Assembly: GCF_030546805.1 (NCBI RefSeq)
Contig: NZ_JAUOPC010000003.1
Coordinates: 310,001-374,000, forward strand
From: Cyclobacterium sp. 1_MG-2023
GTDB lineage: Bacteria > Bacteroidota > Bacteroidia > Cytophagales > Cyclobacteriaceae
Length of the DNA stretch: 64,000 nucleotides
Direction: 5' to 3'
Shown: piece by piece, positions 25,888 to 34,453 of the stretch
How the letters are laid out: each line of letters opens with the position of its first letter
Numbering within the stretch: position 1 is the first letter of the stretch
Notes under the pieces: generated by a model
Database searches by the model: none
What the model was told of the DNA's origin: nothing
The model's input: only the letters and a program-made list of their open reading frames with translations
Position numbers and translations under genes: made by a program

Positions 25888-27351
25888 ATGAATTTCAATA
25901 GAAGACGAAGTTTTGTCAAAAAAGTCCTTGCCGGGCTTGTAACTTTTACAATAAGCCCAAAAGTTGTTACCAAAGCCGGTCCGACAACTTTTAATTTAAA
26001 TACCAAAGGACCTTACTTTACCAATGGATTTAAGGTTTCAGAAGTTGGTAGAAATCAGTGCATGTTATGGACAAGGTTATGCGCTCAAGCTGCTCCCAAC
26101 CCGGTGAGGCATGAACGTATAGAAAAGGTTTTTAGGCATCCCATTGATTTTGATGAAAATCAGGAAGTGAGTAAAATGGATGGGGCAGTAGCCGGATCAG
26201 AAGGTGAAGTAAGGGTAATTATTAAAGATAAAAAAGGGAAAACCACATTTACTTCGCCTTGGGAGAAAGCCAGAGCGGAGAATGATTTTACCGTTAAAAT
26301 ACCTGCTACTGGGCTTAAAGCAAATAACGATTATGCCATTATATGGGAAGCCAAGGCATCAGATGAAGCGAAGGTGACCAAGGAAAAAGGCTCCTTTTCG
26401 ACTGCTCCCGGTGATAGTGAAGCGGTACCGGTCCTATTAACCACTTCTACTTGTCAGTATTTTTGGAGTTTTGATGACAAGAAAAGAGGGTTTCATACCT
26501 ATGACAGTATGGCCAAGCTAAAACCTGATTTTTTTGTTCATACGGGAGATTACATTTATTATGACAAGCCGGGGCCTTTGGCTAAAAATATGGAGAAAGC
26601 CCGTCACAAATGGCATGCGATGAATGGATGGTCTTCCTTAAGGGATTTTTTCAAGAAAGTACCTATTTTCATGATAAAGGATGATCATGATGTATTGAAA
26701 GACGATGCCTATAAAGGTAAAGGGCCCTATGGAGATTTGACCTTTGAGGAGGGGGTAAAACTTTGGTATGAAAATGTTCCAATAGAAGACAAACCTTACC
26801 GTACAGTTCGCTGGGGTAAAGACCTACAATTCTGGATGGTAGAAGGAAGAGAATACAGGTCTAGGAATGATATGGAAGACGGGAGTGAAAAAAGTATCTG
26901 GGGTAAAGAACAAATTGAATGGTTTACAAAATCCGTAGATGCATCCGATGCGACTTTCAAGTTGCTATTTACGGCTACCCCGGTAGTGGGACCGGATAGG
27001 GATGGAAAGAAAGACAACCATGCCAATAGTAATTTCAAACATGAAGGAGATTGGTTAAGGCGTTATTTGTCCGCAAAGAAAAATATGTTTGTTGTCAATG
27101 GAGACAGGCATTGGCAGTACGTTTCCAAGGATTTAGAAACCGGATTAATGGAGTTTGGCTCTGGTCCGGTAAGTGATTTTCATGTCCAAGGATGGGATGC
27201 TGAAGACGTTCGTCCTGAACACCAATACCTTAATTTAATAGGAGGGTTTTTGTCTATAAAAGTGGATAGATCGTCAGGCAGTCCAAAAATTAGTTTCAAT
27301 CACCGAGATGTTTATGGAAAAATTATGCATCAGGAATCCTTTGTCGGATAG
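25888..27351 (+). CDS. PhoD-like alkaline phosphatase/phosphodiesterase, Tat-type signal (module copy 2)
   Basis: The 487-residue protein begins NFNRRRSFVKKVLAGLVTF, a twin-arginine signal. The catalytic blocks mirror those of the 17515 gene: TSTCQYFW (about 186-193), VHTGDYIYYD (217-226), IKDDHDVLKDD (263-273), TPVVGPDRDGKKDNHAN and NGDRHWQY. Similarity to the 17515 protein extends over the whole length, so the two are recent-looking paralogues, each placed after a SusCD pair. It is likely a secreted phosphodiesterase/phosphatase acting on a periplasmic substrate brought in by the SusCD system. The sigma-factor gene of the next unit starts 77 bases downstream. Confidence 0.9.
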   Translation: MNFNRRRSFVKKVLAGLVTFTISPKVVTKAGPTTFNLNTKGPYFTNGFKVSEVGRNQCMLWTRLCAQAAPNPVRHERIEKVFRHPIDFDENQEVSKMDGAVAGSEGEVRVIIKDKKGKTTFTSPWEKARAENDFTVKIPATGLKANNDYAIIWEAKASDEAKVTKEKGSFSTAPGDSEAVPVLLTTSTCQYFWSFDDKKRGFHTYDSMAKLKPDFFVHTGDYIYYDKPGPLAKNMEKARHKWHAMNGWSSLRDFFKKVPIFMIKDDHDVLKDDAYKGKGPYGDLTFEEGVKLWYENVPIEDKPYRTVRWGKDLQFWMVEGREYRSRNDMEDGSEKSIWGKEQIEWFTKSVDASDATFKLLFTATPVVGPDRDGKKDNHANSNFKHEGDWLRRYLSAKKNMFVVNGDRHWQYVSKDLETGLMEFGSGPVSDFHVQGWDAEDVRPEHQYLNLIGGFLSIKVDRSSGSPKISFNHRDVYGKIMHQESFVG

Positions 27352-27428
27352 AGAACAAATGGATATTATTTTTAATTTTAGGCTTGTCAATTAAAAAACT
27401 ACTTAAGTAAATCAATTAAAAGGTTAGG

Positions 27429-28016
27429 GTGAGGAAGCCAAATCAACATAATGAAGCTGAGTTAATTCTCCTGTTAAAGCAGGGAGATAAGTCAGCATTT
27501 GAGGAGCTATACCATCGGCATATAGACAGAATGTTGACATTTGCCTCCTCCTTTCTTTTTAACCCTTTAGAGGCAGAAGAGGTGGTTCAGATTGTGTTTA
27601 TTGCGGTGTGGGACAATAGAAGAAATTTAGACCCAAGTAAGCCATTCTCTGCCTACCTTTATCGATCCATTAAAAATAGAATGCTGAATCGGATTAGAGA
27701 TCGAAAAAAAATGTGTGATCTATCTGATATTTCGGAAGAAAAATCATTTGATGGATTAGATATAGAAAGAGAAATTTGCCTTAAGGAAACCACCCGAGAA
27801 GCCTTGGCGATTGTTAGCAAGATGCCCAAAATTCAACAAAAGGTTTTTATTTTAAGCAAAGTAGATGGCTTTTCTAATTCTGAAATTGCAGAAAAGTTAA
27901 CAATTTCTACACGTACGGTAGAACATCATATTTATAAAGCAAAGAAGTCTTTTAAAGTTAATAATATTGAAAATTATGGTTTTATTCTCCTTATTTTCAA
28001 TGAAATTTTGTTTTGA
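27429..28016 (+). CDS. ECF-type RNA polymerase sigma factor (regulated unit 2)
   Basis: The 195-residue protein has sigma region 2 at about 22-95 (SAFEELYHRHIDRMLTFASSF, EAEEVVQIVFIAVWDNR, FSAYLYRSIKNRMLNRIRD) and region 4 at about 125-180 (MPKIQQKVFILSKVDGFSNSEIAEKL, TRTVEHHIYKAKK). The start is GTG at 27429. It heads the second sigma-fecR-susC-susD set. Its recognition helices differ enough from the sigma at 4627 that separate target promoters are likely. The unregulated susCD modules between the two sets could be controlled by either. Confidence 0.93.
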   Translation: MRKPNQHNEAELILLLKQGDKSAFEELYHRHIDRMLTFASSFLFNPLEAEEVVQIVFIAVWDNRRNLDPSKPFSAYLYRSIKNRMLNRIRDRKKMCDLSDISEEKSFDGLDIEREICLKETTREALAIVSKMPKIQQKVFILSKVDGFSNSEIAEKLTISTRTVEHHIYKAKKSFKVNNIENYGFILLIFNEILF

Positions 28017-28118
28017 TTTTAAAGGATGGGTGATTATTTAACCTATTATTAATAATTTTTTAAATAATGAGTACGTGTTTTTTCTTTTGCCTGTGTATTA
28101 TAAAAAAAGGCAAAACAA

Positions 28119-29117
28119 TTGGACAAAGAAAAATTAAGACGTTACCTGAATGGTTTATCTCCCAAGGAGGAAGAAGTAGAAATAGCCAAATGGCTTAATG
28201 AGAACAATTCAGGTAAAGAAATCAATGCGATATTTGAAGAAACTTGGGAAAAGTCTGGAAATACCATCCAAGCTGATACCAAGAAAAAGCACCTTTGGGA
28301 AAAAATAGACCAAAAAACCGGAAATAAGCCTGAGCTCAAAGAGGTGCAGCATAATTATTCATTTTTAAGATCTGCTGCTGCCTGGTTATTATTGGCCGGC
28401 TTCCTTGTGTTATCCGCCAAGGTTATTTGGGAAAACAACAAGGGTGAAAAGTCGCAGTTGATGCAAACCGAATGGGTAGAGAAATCTGTTCCATCCGGTG
28501 AGAAATTACTATTAACCTTACCTGATAAAAGCAAGGTGTTGGTAAACAGTAACTCTAAAATCAAATTCCCCACTTCATTTGAGAAAGATTCCAGGGAGGT
28601 TTATTTAGTAGGAGAGGCATTTTTTGAAGTGGAAAAAGACCGTGAAAGACCTTTCTTTGTTTTTACGGGAGAACTTACTACGGAGGTGTTGGGTACTAGC
28701 TTTAATATTAATAGCCGATTAGAGCGTACAAAAATAGCCTTGTTGGAAGGTAAGGTAAAGGTGAAAAATAGTATTGAAGAGGCCTTTTTATTACCGGGTG
28801 AAATGGTAGATGATGGAATAAATAGTTCCGGGAAATTGGAAGTAACATCATTTATATATGCCAAGGAAATGGCATGGAAAGACGGTCAGATAAAATTTCA
28901 GAAGAAACCGCTCAAAGCCATCTTACAGCAGTTGGAGGATTGGTACGGGGTGAAATTTGAACCCGAAAAAAATATCAATTTAAACAGAACTGTCACAGGA
29001 ACCTTTCAAAATGATAATTTGGATAATTTATTATCCGGATTAGGCTTTACTATGAACTTTAAACATACAATTGATAATAAATATGTCAAACTTAATAATA
29101 ATAAGCCTATGAGATAA
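28119..29117 (+). CDS. FecR-family anti-sigma factor / transmembrane sensor (regulated unit 2)
   Basis: The 332-residue protein starts with TTG at 28119, then a cytoplasmic N-terminus (DKEKLRRYLNGLSPKEEEVE). A transmembrane helix lies at about 86-106 (SAAAWLLLAGFLVLSAKVIW). The FecR domain at about 120-225 contains KLLLTLPDKSKVLVNSNS, VYLVGEAFFEVEKD, TTEVLGTSFN and LLEGKVKV. A DUF4974-like C-terminus follows at about 255-330 (FQKKPLKAILQQLEDWYGV). It receives the signal from the STN domain of the SusC at 29208 and holds the 27429 sigma factor inactive. A hairpin lies between this gene and susC, as in regulated unit 1. Confidence 0.92.
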   Translation: MDKEKLRRYLNGLSPKEEEVEIAKWLNENNSGKEINAIFEETWEKSGNTIQADTKKKHLWEKIDQKTGNKPELKEVQHNYSFLRSAAAWLLLAGFLVLSAKVIWENNKGEKSQLMQTEWVEKSVPSGEKLLLTLPDKSKVLVNSNSKIKFPTSFEKDSREVYLVGEAFFEVEKDRERPFFVFTGELTTEVLGTSFNINSRLERTKIALLEGKVKVKNSIEEAFLLPGEMVDDGINSSGKLEVTSFIYAKEMAWKDGQIKFQKKPLKAILQQLEDWYGVKFEPEKNINLNRTVTGTFQNDNLDNLLSGLGFTMNFKHTIDNKYVKLNNNKPMR

Positions 29118-29123
29118 ATAATT

Positions 29124-29166
29124 ACAGGATAAACCCTCCATCGCCAAATGTCCGGGTTTACCCTGT
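29124..29166 (+). promoter_or_regulatory. Hairpin between fecR and susC (regulated unit 2)
   Basis: ACAGGATAAACCC (29124-29136) pairs with GGGTTTACCCTGT (29154-29166), 12 of 13 positions, around a 17-base loop. It begins 7 bases after the fecR stop and ends 41 bases before susC. There is no T-run directly after it. Position matches the 6369-6392 hairpin in unit 1, although the sequence differs. Confidence 0.55.
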
Positions 29167-29207
29167 CCGTCCTTATAAAATTTTATCCTATAAAAACATA
29201 CTAAAAT

Positions 29208-32200
29208 ATGAAAACAAAAATACTTCACCTAATTAAAATGGTATCACGTCATATCTTATATGGTTTACTGTTGCAGGTGATCTTCCTAAGTACCTTACTT
29301 GCGAACGATACAAATGCACAGATTAAGCCAATAGATGAAACTTACCTTCAGGTCGACCAAACCGAATGGCAAATAATAAATATTATCGATTTGGTTGAAA
29401 ATCAAACTGAGTATAGGTTAGTTTTTGCAGATGATCAGCTGAACGCTGACAGTAAGATTATATTGAAGCCGGGCAGAAAATCTGTCTATGATATTCTTTA
29501 TGAAATTTCAGCCAAAACGGCACTTAAGTTTAAACAGGTAAATAATACCATTTATGTGGGGAAACTGCCTGAATCCCAGGATTCTACTGAGGATGACGAA
29601 GAATTGATGGCTCCTATTGTGGGTGTAATCAAGGATGTCAATGGAGCTCCCATACCGGGTGCCACAGTAGTTGTAGAAGGAACCACAGTTGGTACAGTTT
29701 CTGATCTTGATGGCAATTTTAGCATTGATGTACCGGAAGGCAAAGCCCTGCTCATCAGTTTTATAGGATATGAAACTCAGCGTATTGTACCAGACTCACA
29801 GACTCAACTTTCCATTGTATTGGAAGAAGATCAGACTTCCCTTGATGAGGTAGTAGTGGTAGGATACGGTGTTCAAGAGAAATTATCTGTTACCAACTCT
29901 TTGGCACAAGTAGACGGAGAGAAACTAGAAAGGAGACCTGTAGCCGATTTCCAGCAATCTCTTCAAGGACTTGCTCCCGGTGTTACTGTGGTAGACCAAG
30001 GCGGAAGACCTGGTAACAGTAATATCAATATCCGAATTCGGGGTATCACTACTTTGGGAAACAATAACCCATTGATAATCGTGGATGGAATTGAGCAAAG
30101 AATCAATGATATCAACCCTAATGATATCGCTTCTGTAACCGTACTCAAAGATGCCTCTTCTGCAGCGATCTATGGGTCAAGAGCTGCCAATGGTGTAATT
30201 CTGGTTACCACCAAACGTGGTTCTGAGGGTAAAATTGCGGTGAGCTATGATGGTTACTTTGCCCTTCAGGAAGTTACCAATCGTCCGGAACATATGGACC
30301 TGGAAAGTTACTTTTACCTGGAAAATGATGCTTATGCCAATGCCGGAAGAAGTATTCCCTATACGGATGAGTACATTGCTAACTATGTAGCCAATGCGCC
30401 GAGTCCTGAATATCCGCTTCCTTTTCCTTACTGGAGAAAGGATGAACTCGGCATGTTAAAAACGGCTCCTCAGCAAAACCATACACTTTCTGTAAGTGGG
30501 GGTGGAGAAAATTTTTCAGGCAGATTTAGTGTAAGGCACCAGGCGATTGATGGGGTAGCACCGAATTTCAGTGATAAACTGAATGAATTCAGAATGAACC
30601 TAGATCTTAAAGCTTCTGAAAAAATTAAGTTTTCGGGTGATTTAAATTACCGTACAAAAGAATCACTACAGCCGGCAGGAAGGTCTGTTGCAGGGAATGG
30701 TGAGTCATTGGTATTTCAGTACATGCTTCATGCAAGTAAATTTTCTTGGCCTCAGTATGAATCAGGAGAATATGGCTTAGGCCCTCAAGTCAATAATCCG
30801 CTATTGTTTGCTGAATTAACAGGAGATAGCAGGACCATCAATGATTACTTGACAGGAAGTGTAAAATTTGATTACGAGATCTTGCCAGGATTAAATTTTT
30901 CTACCCAATATGCTGTTAGAAATACCCATGTTCAGGTAAAAACTTTCCTGAATAAATACATCAATGAGGATCCACTTACCGGAAGGGTTGCCCAGCGTAC
31001 GTTCAACAGCTTGAGAGAATACAGGTCTAATACTAGAGAAGGAACCTTAAATAGTCTTTTGACTTACAATAAGGTTGTAGACAACCATAAATTTACCGGA
31101 CTGCTAGGATATTCAACCATTGAGCATGAGACAAACTACATTACAGGTTATCGACAAGAGTTCTATAACAATGATGTTCAGTCTTTGAGTCAAGGTTCTA
31201 ATGAAAATCGAGATGCTACCGGAGTAGATAGTGAGTGGGGCTTAAGGTCATATTTTGCCAGGTTAAATTACAATTATAACGACCGGTATTTCTTTGAAGT
31301 AAATGCCAGATATGATGGTTCTTCTCGATTTAACAAAGACAACAGGTACAGTTTTTTCCCTTCCTTTTCTGCAGGGTGGAGGCTTTCTGAAGAAACTTTC
31401 TGGTCTGAATGGAAAGATGTGGTTAATGAATTTAAGTTAAGAGCATCTTACGGGGGTACCGGAAATCAAGCGGTAGGATTATATACCTTCTACGAAACTT
31501 TAAGCGCCATCAATTATTCTTTCAATGAAGCGCCGGTGCAAGGTTTTACACAAACCAATCTTGCCAATCAGAATTTGACTTGGGAGACTACTTACCAAAC
31601 CAATATAGGTTTTGATATGGGGATAATGGAAGACAGGGTTTCTTTGACCTTTGACTATTATGATAAAACCACGGATGGAATATTACTTCAATTGCCAATC
31701 CCTGCTTTAATTGGCTTGGGAGCACCTGTTCAGAATGCAGGTGTTGTGAACAACAGGGGCTATGAAATCGGATTGAATTTCCGTGGAGGTAATAAACTGA
31801 CGTATGACCTGGGACTTAACTTTAGCCAAAACAAAAATGAGGTGATGGATCTGGTGAATTCTGGACCCTATATTTCCGGAGGAACTACGGCCCCTCGATT
31901 TATTATTCAAGAGGGAATGCCTATCAATTCTCACTGGGGTTATATCACTGATGGAATATTCCAAACCCAAGAAGAAGTGGATAATTACCCTACCTTAAGA
32001 CCGAATAGTGCCCCGGGTGATGTTAAATATGTGGATGTCAATGAAGACGGAATCATCAATGAAAATGACCATCAGTACCTGGGCTTGTCTTTTCCCAAGT
32101 TTGATTTTGGAACGAACGGCACTTTCACTTACGGTAATTTTGATTTGTTTTACCAATTTCAGGGTGCTGCAGGTCATAAAACCAGATTGGATGGTGCTTT

Positions 32201-32570
32201 TCAGCAAATCGCGACTTATGAAACATTTACCCATGCAATTTACACCGACAACTATTGGACGCCGGAAAATCCTGATGCAGAATTCCCAAGACCAATCAAA
32301 GGGGATCCAAGAAATTTTCAAACCTCAGACACACAGTTGATTGATGCTTCATACCTAAGGCTGAAAAATATTGTTTTAGGCTATACCCTACCTGAGTCTA
32401 TAATTGAAAAGATTTCGGTAAGTAGTATTCGTGTTTTTGTTGGGGCTACCAACTTGTTGACCTTTTCAGAGTTAAACAGATGGGATTTGGATCCTGAAAT
32501 ACCTTCAGGAAGGGGACAGTATTACCCACAAGTAAGCATGTATTCCTTAGGAGCAAATGTTAAGTTTTAA
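29208..32570 (+). CDS. SusC/RagA-type TonB-dependent transporter with STN signalling domain (regulated unit 2)
   Basis: The 1120-residue protein has a signal region to about residue 38 and an STN domain at about 46-118 (YLQVDQTEWQIINIIDLVEN to FKQVNNTIYVGK). An acidic linker leads to the carboxypeptidase-regulatory-like domain at about 136-208 (IVGVIKDVNGAPIPGATV, LLISFIGYETQ). Then come EVVVVGYG at about 221, a plug (LIIVDGIEQRIN, LKDASSAAIYGSRAANGVILV) and a barrel ending VKF. It is the signalling transporter for the sigma/FecR pair just upstream and pairs with the SusD at 32589. It directly precedes a run of three sulfatase genes, so a sulfated glycan fragment is the best guess for its cargo. 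Confidence 0.96.
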   Translation: MKTKILHLIKMVSRHILYGLLLQVIFLSTLLANDTNAQIKPIDETYLQVDQTEWQIINIIDLVENQTEYRLVFADDQLNADSKIILKPGRKSVYDILYEISAKTALKFKQVNNTIYVGKLPESQDSTEDDEELMAPIVGVIKDVNGAPIPGATVVVEGTTVGTVSDLDGNFSIDVPEGKALLISFIGYETQRIVPDSQTQLSIVLEEDQTSLDEVVVVGYGVQEKLSVTNSLAQVDGEKLERRPVADFQQSLQGLAPGVTVVDQGGRPGNSNINIRIRGITTLGNNNPLIIVDGIEQRINDINPNDIASVTVLKDASSAAIYGSRAANGVILVTTKRGSEGKIAVSYDGYFALQEVTNRPEHMDLESYFYLENDAYANAGRSIPYTDEYIANYVANAPSPEYPLPFPYWRKDELGMLKTAPQQNHTLSVSGGGENFSGRFSVRHQAIDGVAPNFSDKLNEFRMNLDLKASEKIKFSGDLNYRTKESLQPAGRSVAGNGESLVFQYMLHASKFSWPQYESGEYGLGPQVNNPLLFAELTGDSRTINDYLTGSVKFDYEILPGLNFSTQYAVRNTHVQVKTFLNKYINEDPLTGRVAQRTFNSLREYRSNTREGTLNSLLTYNKVVDNHKFTGLLGYSTIEHETNYITGYRQEFYNNDVQSLSQGSNENRDATGVDSEWGLRSYFARLNYNYNDRYFFEVNARYDGSSRFNKDNRYSFFPSFSAGWRLSEETFWSEWKDVVNEFKLRASYGGTGNQAVGLYTFYETLSAINYSFNEAPVQGFTQTNLANQNLTWETTYQTNIGFDMGIMEDRVSLTFDYYDKTTDGILLQLPIPALIGLGAPVQNAGVVNNRGYEIGLNFRGGNKLTYDLGLNFSQNKNEVMDLVNSGPYISGGTTAPRFIIQEGMPINSHWGYITDGIFQTQEEVDNYPTLRPNSAPGDVKYVDVNEDGIINENDHQYLGLSFPKFDFGTNGTFTYGNFDLFYQFQGAAGHKTRLDGAFQQIATYETFTHAIYTDNYWTPENPDAEFPRPIKGDPRNFQTSDTQLIDASYLRLKNIVLGYTLPESIIEKISVSSIRVFVGATNLLTFSELNRWDLDPEIPSGRGQYYPQVSMYSLGANVKF

Positions 32571-32588
32571 GATTGAATAGCTGATAAC

Positions 32589-34172
32589 ATGAAGAATTTT
32601 AAATATATATTGATGGGCTTCACCATTGTTTCACTGGTGGCATGTCAGGAAGATCTATTGGAAACAATTCCAAACGACAGGATTTCGAAAGAGATCTTTT
32701 GGAAAACAATTGAAGATTTAGAATACGCATCAAATGCTGTTTATCCTGCTTTAGATGGAACTAATATTTTCTATTTTGATGGAATAACAGATCAATTGAT
32801 GACCAATCATCCTTTCAATTCAAATACGGATATACAACGTGGATTTGGTACCATCGCTTCCGATAAATTCTATACCGAATGGCAAAATGCTTATCAAGGT
32901 ATACGGAGAGCCAATGATTTCATGGACAATGTGGACCTTGTGGAAGAGGAAGACCAAGAAGCCATCAATAGGTTTAAGGGAGAGGTAATGACCCTCAGGG
33001 CATACATTTATCTTAAACTGATTATGTTGTATGGAGATGTGCCTTTGATTACTTCGGGCATAGACATAGAAGAAGGGCGTACGATTACCAGAACTCCTAT
33101 TGCTGAGATTTGGGACTTTATAGAAGTTGAACTTACCCAAGCGGCAGAATGGTTGCCATATGAAAACAATGGTAGAATAGGAAAGGGAGCAGCTTTGGCA
33201 CTTAAAGCCAGAGCAATGCTTTATGCTGGAAAGTACAGTGAAGCTGCAGAAGCCGCCAAAGAAGTCATGGATAGTGGGGTATTTAGTTTATACCCTGACT
33301 ATTTTAACCTGTTTCAATATGAAGGAGAAAACAATTCTGAGGTCATTCTCGCTAGAGAATTTGCAGTGGATGTAAACGCACATAATATTTATTCGAGCGT
33401 AGCACCATGGAGCCAAACCTCAGGAAGTAGTGGGAGTTTGTATGTACCCACCAAAGCCATCATAGATGCTTATCCAATGGCAAATGGATTGCCTATAGAT
33501 GATCCGGAAAGTGGATTTGATCCATACAATCCATATGAAAACAGAGATCCAAGGTTGGCTCAATCTGTATTCTTAACCGGAATTACTCCTTTGCCTGATG
33601 GCGGGACTTATGGATCCATTCCCGGTACAGATGGCTCGGATGCTGTTCAAATTACGGTCTATTCCACTGCCTCAGGCTATAATATGAGAAAATATGTAGA
33701 TGCGGCAGATTATAGCAACCCAAACAACTCGGGCTTAAATATCATGTTAATTCGGTATGCAGAAGTATTATTGACCTATGCGGAAGCCAAGGTGGAGCTG
33801 GGTGAGTTGGATGAAACCGTGTATGCTGCCATTAATGAGGTCAGACAAAGAGAGAGCGTTATGCTTCCTCTAATTACGACTGAACAAGCAGCTACACAAG
33901 AAAGTCTGCGTTCAATTGTTAGAAATGAACGTCAGCTTGAACTTGCCTTTGAAGGTTTCCGCTTATTTGATATCAGAAGATGGAAAATCGCTGAAGATGT
34001 GATGCCCGGTGTTCCTCTAGGGATGCAATATGTAGATGACGATGGCAATTTGGTTCAAATATCACTTGATGGTTTTGATAGGTCCTTTGATCCTGAAAGG
34101 GATTACCTTTGGCCTATCCCTAACAGGGAGAGAGAATTGAATACAGCACTGACCCAAAACACAGGTTGGTAA
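32589..34172 (+). CDS. SusD/RagB-family lipoprotein (regulated unit 2)
   Basis: The 527-residue protein has a lipoprotein signal ending SLVAC (Cys19), followed by QEDLLETIPNDRISKEIFW. SusD marks are KGEVMTLRAYIYLKLIMLYGDV, LIRYAEVLLTYAEAKVELGELD, INEVRQRESV, VRNERQLELAFEGFRLFDIRRW and the ending LWPIPNRERELN to NTGW. It is the partner of the SusC 18 bases upstream. A perfect terminator directly follows, so the sulfatases downstream form a separate transcription unit. Confidence 0.95.
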   Translation: MKNFKYILMGFTIVSLVACQEDLLETIPNDRISKEIFWKTIEDLEYASNAVYPALDGTNIFYFDGITDQLMTNHPFNSNTDIQRGFGTIASDKFYTEWQNAYQGIRRANDFMDNVDLVEEEDQEAINRFKGEVMTLRAYIYLKLIMLYGDVPLITSGIDIEEGRTITRTPIAEIWDFIEVELTQAAEWLPYENNGRIGKGAALALKARAMLYAGKYSEAAEAAKEVMDSGVFSLYPDYFNLFQYEGENNSEVILAREFAVDVNAHNIYSSVAPWSQTSGSSGSLYVPTKAIIDAYPMANGLPIDDPESGFDPYNPYENRDPRLAQSVFLTGITPLPDGGTYGSIPGTDGSDAVQITVYSTASGYNMRKYVDAADYSNPNNSGLNIMLIRYAEVLLTYAEAKVELGELDETVYAAINEVRQRESVMLPLITTEQAATQESLRSIVRNERQLELAFEGFRLFDIRRWKIAEDVMPGVPLGMQYVDDDGNLVQISLDGFDRSFDPERDYLWPIPNRERELNTALTQNTGW

Positions 34173-34175
34173 GGG

Positions 34176-34215
34176 TAAGCACTCCCGGATTTTCCGGGAG
34201 TGCTTATTTTTTTTT
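34176..34215 (+). terminator. Intrinsic terminator after regulated unit 2
   Basis: A perfect 13-bp stem, TAAGCACTCCCGG (34176-34188) with CCGGGAGTGCTTA (34194-34206), has a 5-base loop and is followed by nine T residues. Confidence 0.93.
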
Positions 34216-34372
34216 GATTAATAGGGTGTAAGGCAAGTAATTTCTGCGAGCATTGATTGAGAGAAAAGTCAAAGACTCATTTAAAAATATGTGCTGCCAT
34301 TTATAAGCTATAATTCCTTTCATGGCATGAAATAAATACCTTAAATAGATTAACCTTGTAGGCTTCAGGAAT

Positions 34373-34407
34373 TTTGATTAATATCCCTTATCAAAGAGAT
34401 AAATTTG
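34373..34407 (+). promoter_or_regulatory. Probable Bacteroidota-type promoter for the sulfatase run
   Basis: An exact TAnnTTTG box (TAAATTTG, 34400-34407) has a TTTG (34373-34376) 23 bases upstream, matching the -7/-33 consensus of Bacteroidota housekeeping promoters at the long end of the spacing range. It lies 46 bases before the first sulfatase start, after the terminator of the previous unit. Confidence 0.5.
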
Positions 34408-34453
34408 ATTTTATCATTTAATTCCATCTATTGATTGCTTACATCCACCTCAC

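Noticed and set aside
32008-32340. Plus-strand 110-codon frame within susC of unit 2
   Set aside because: Shadow of the barrel coding sequence, with composition typical of an out-of-frame translation.
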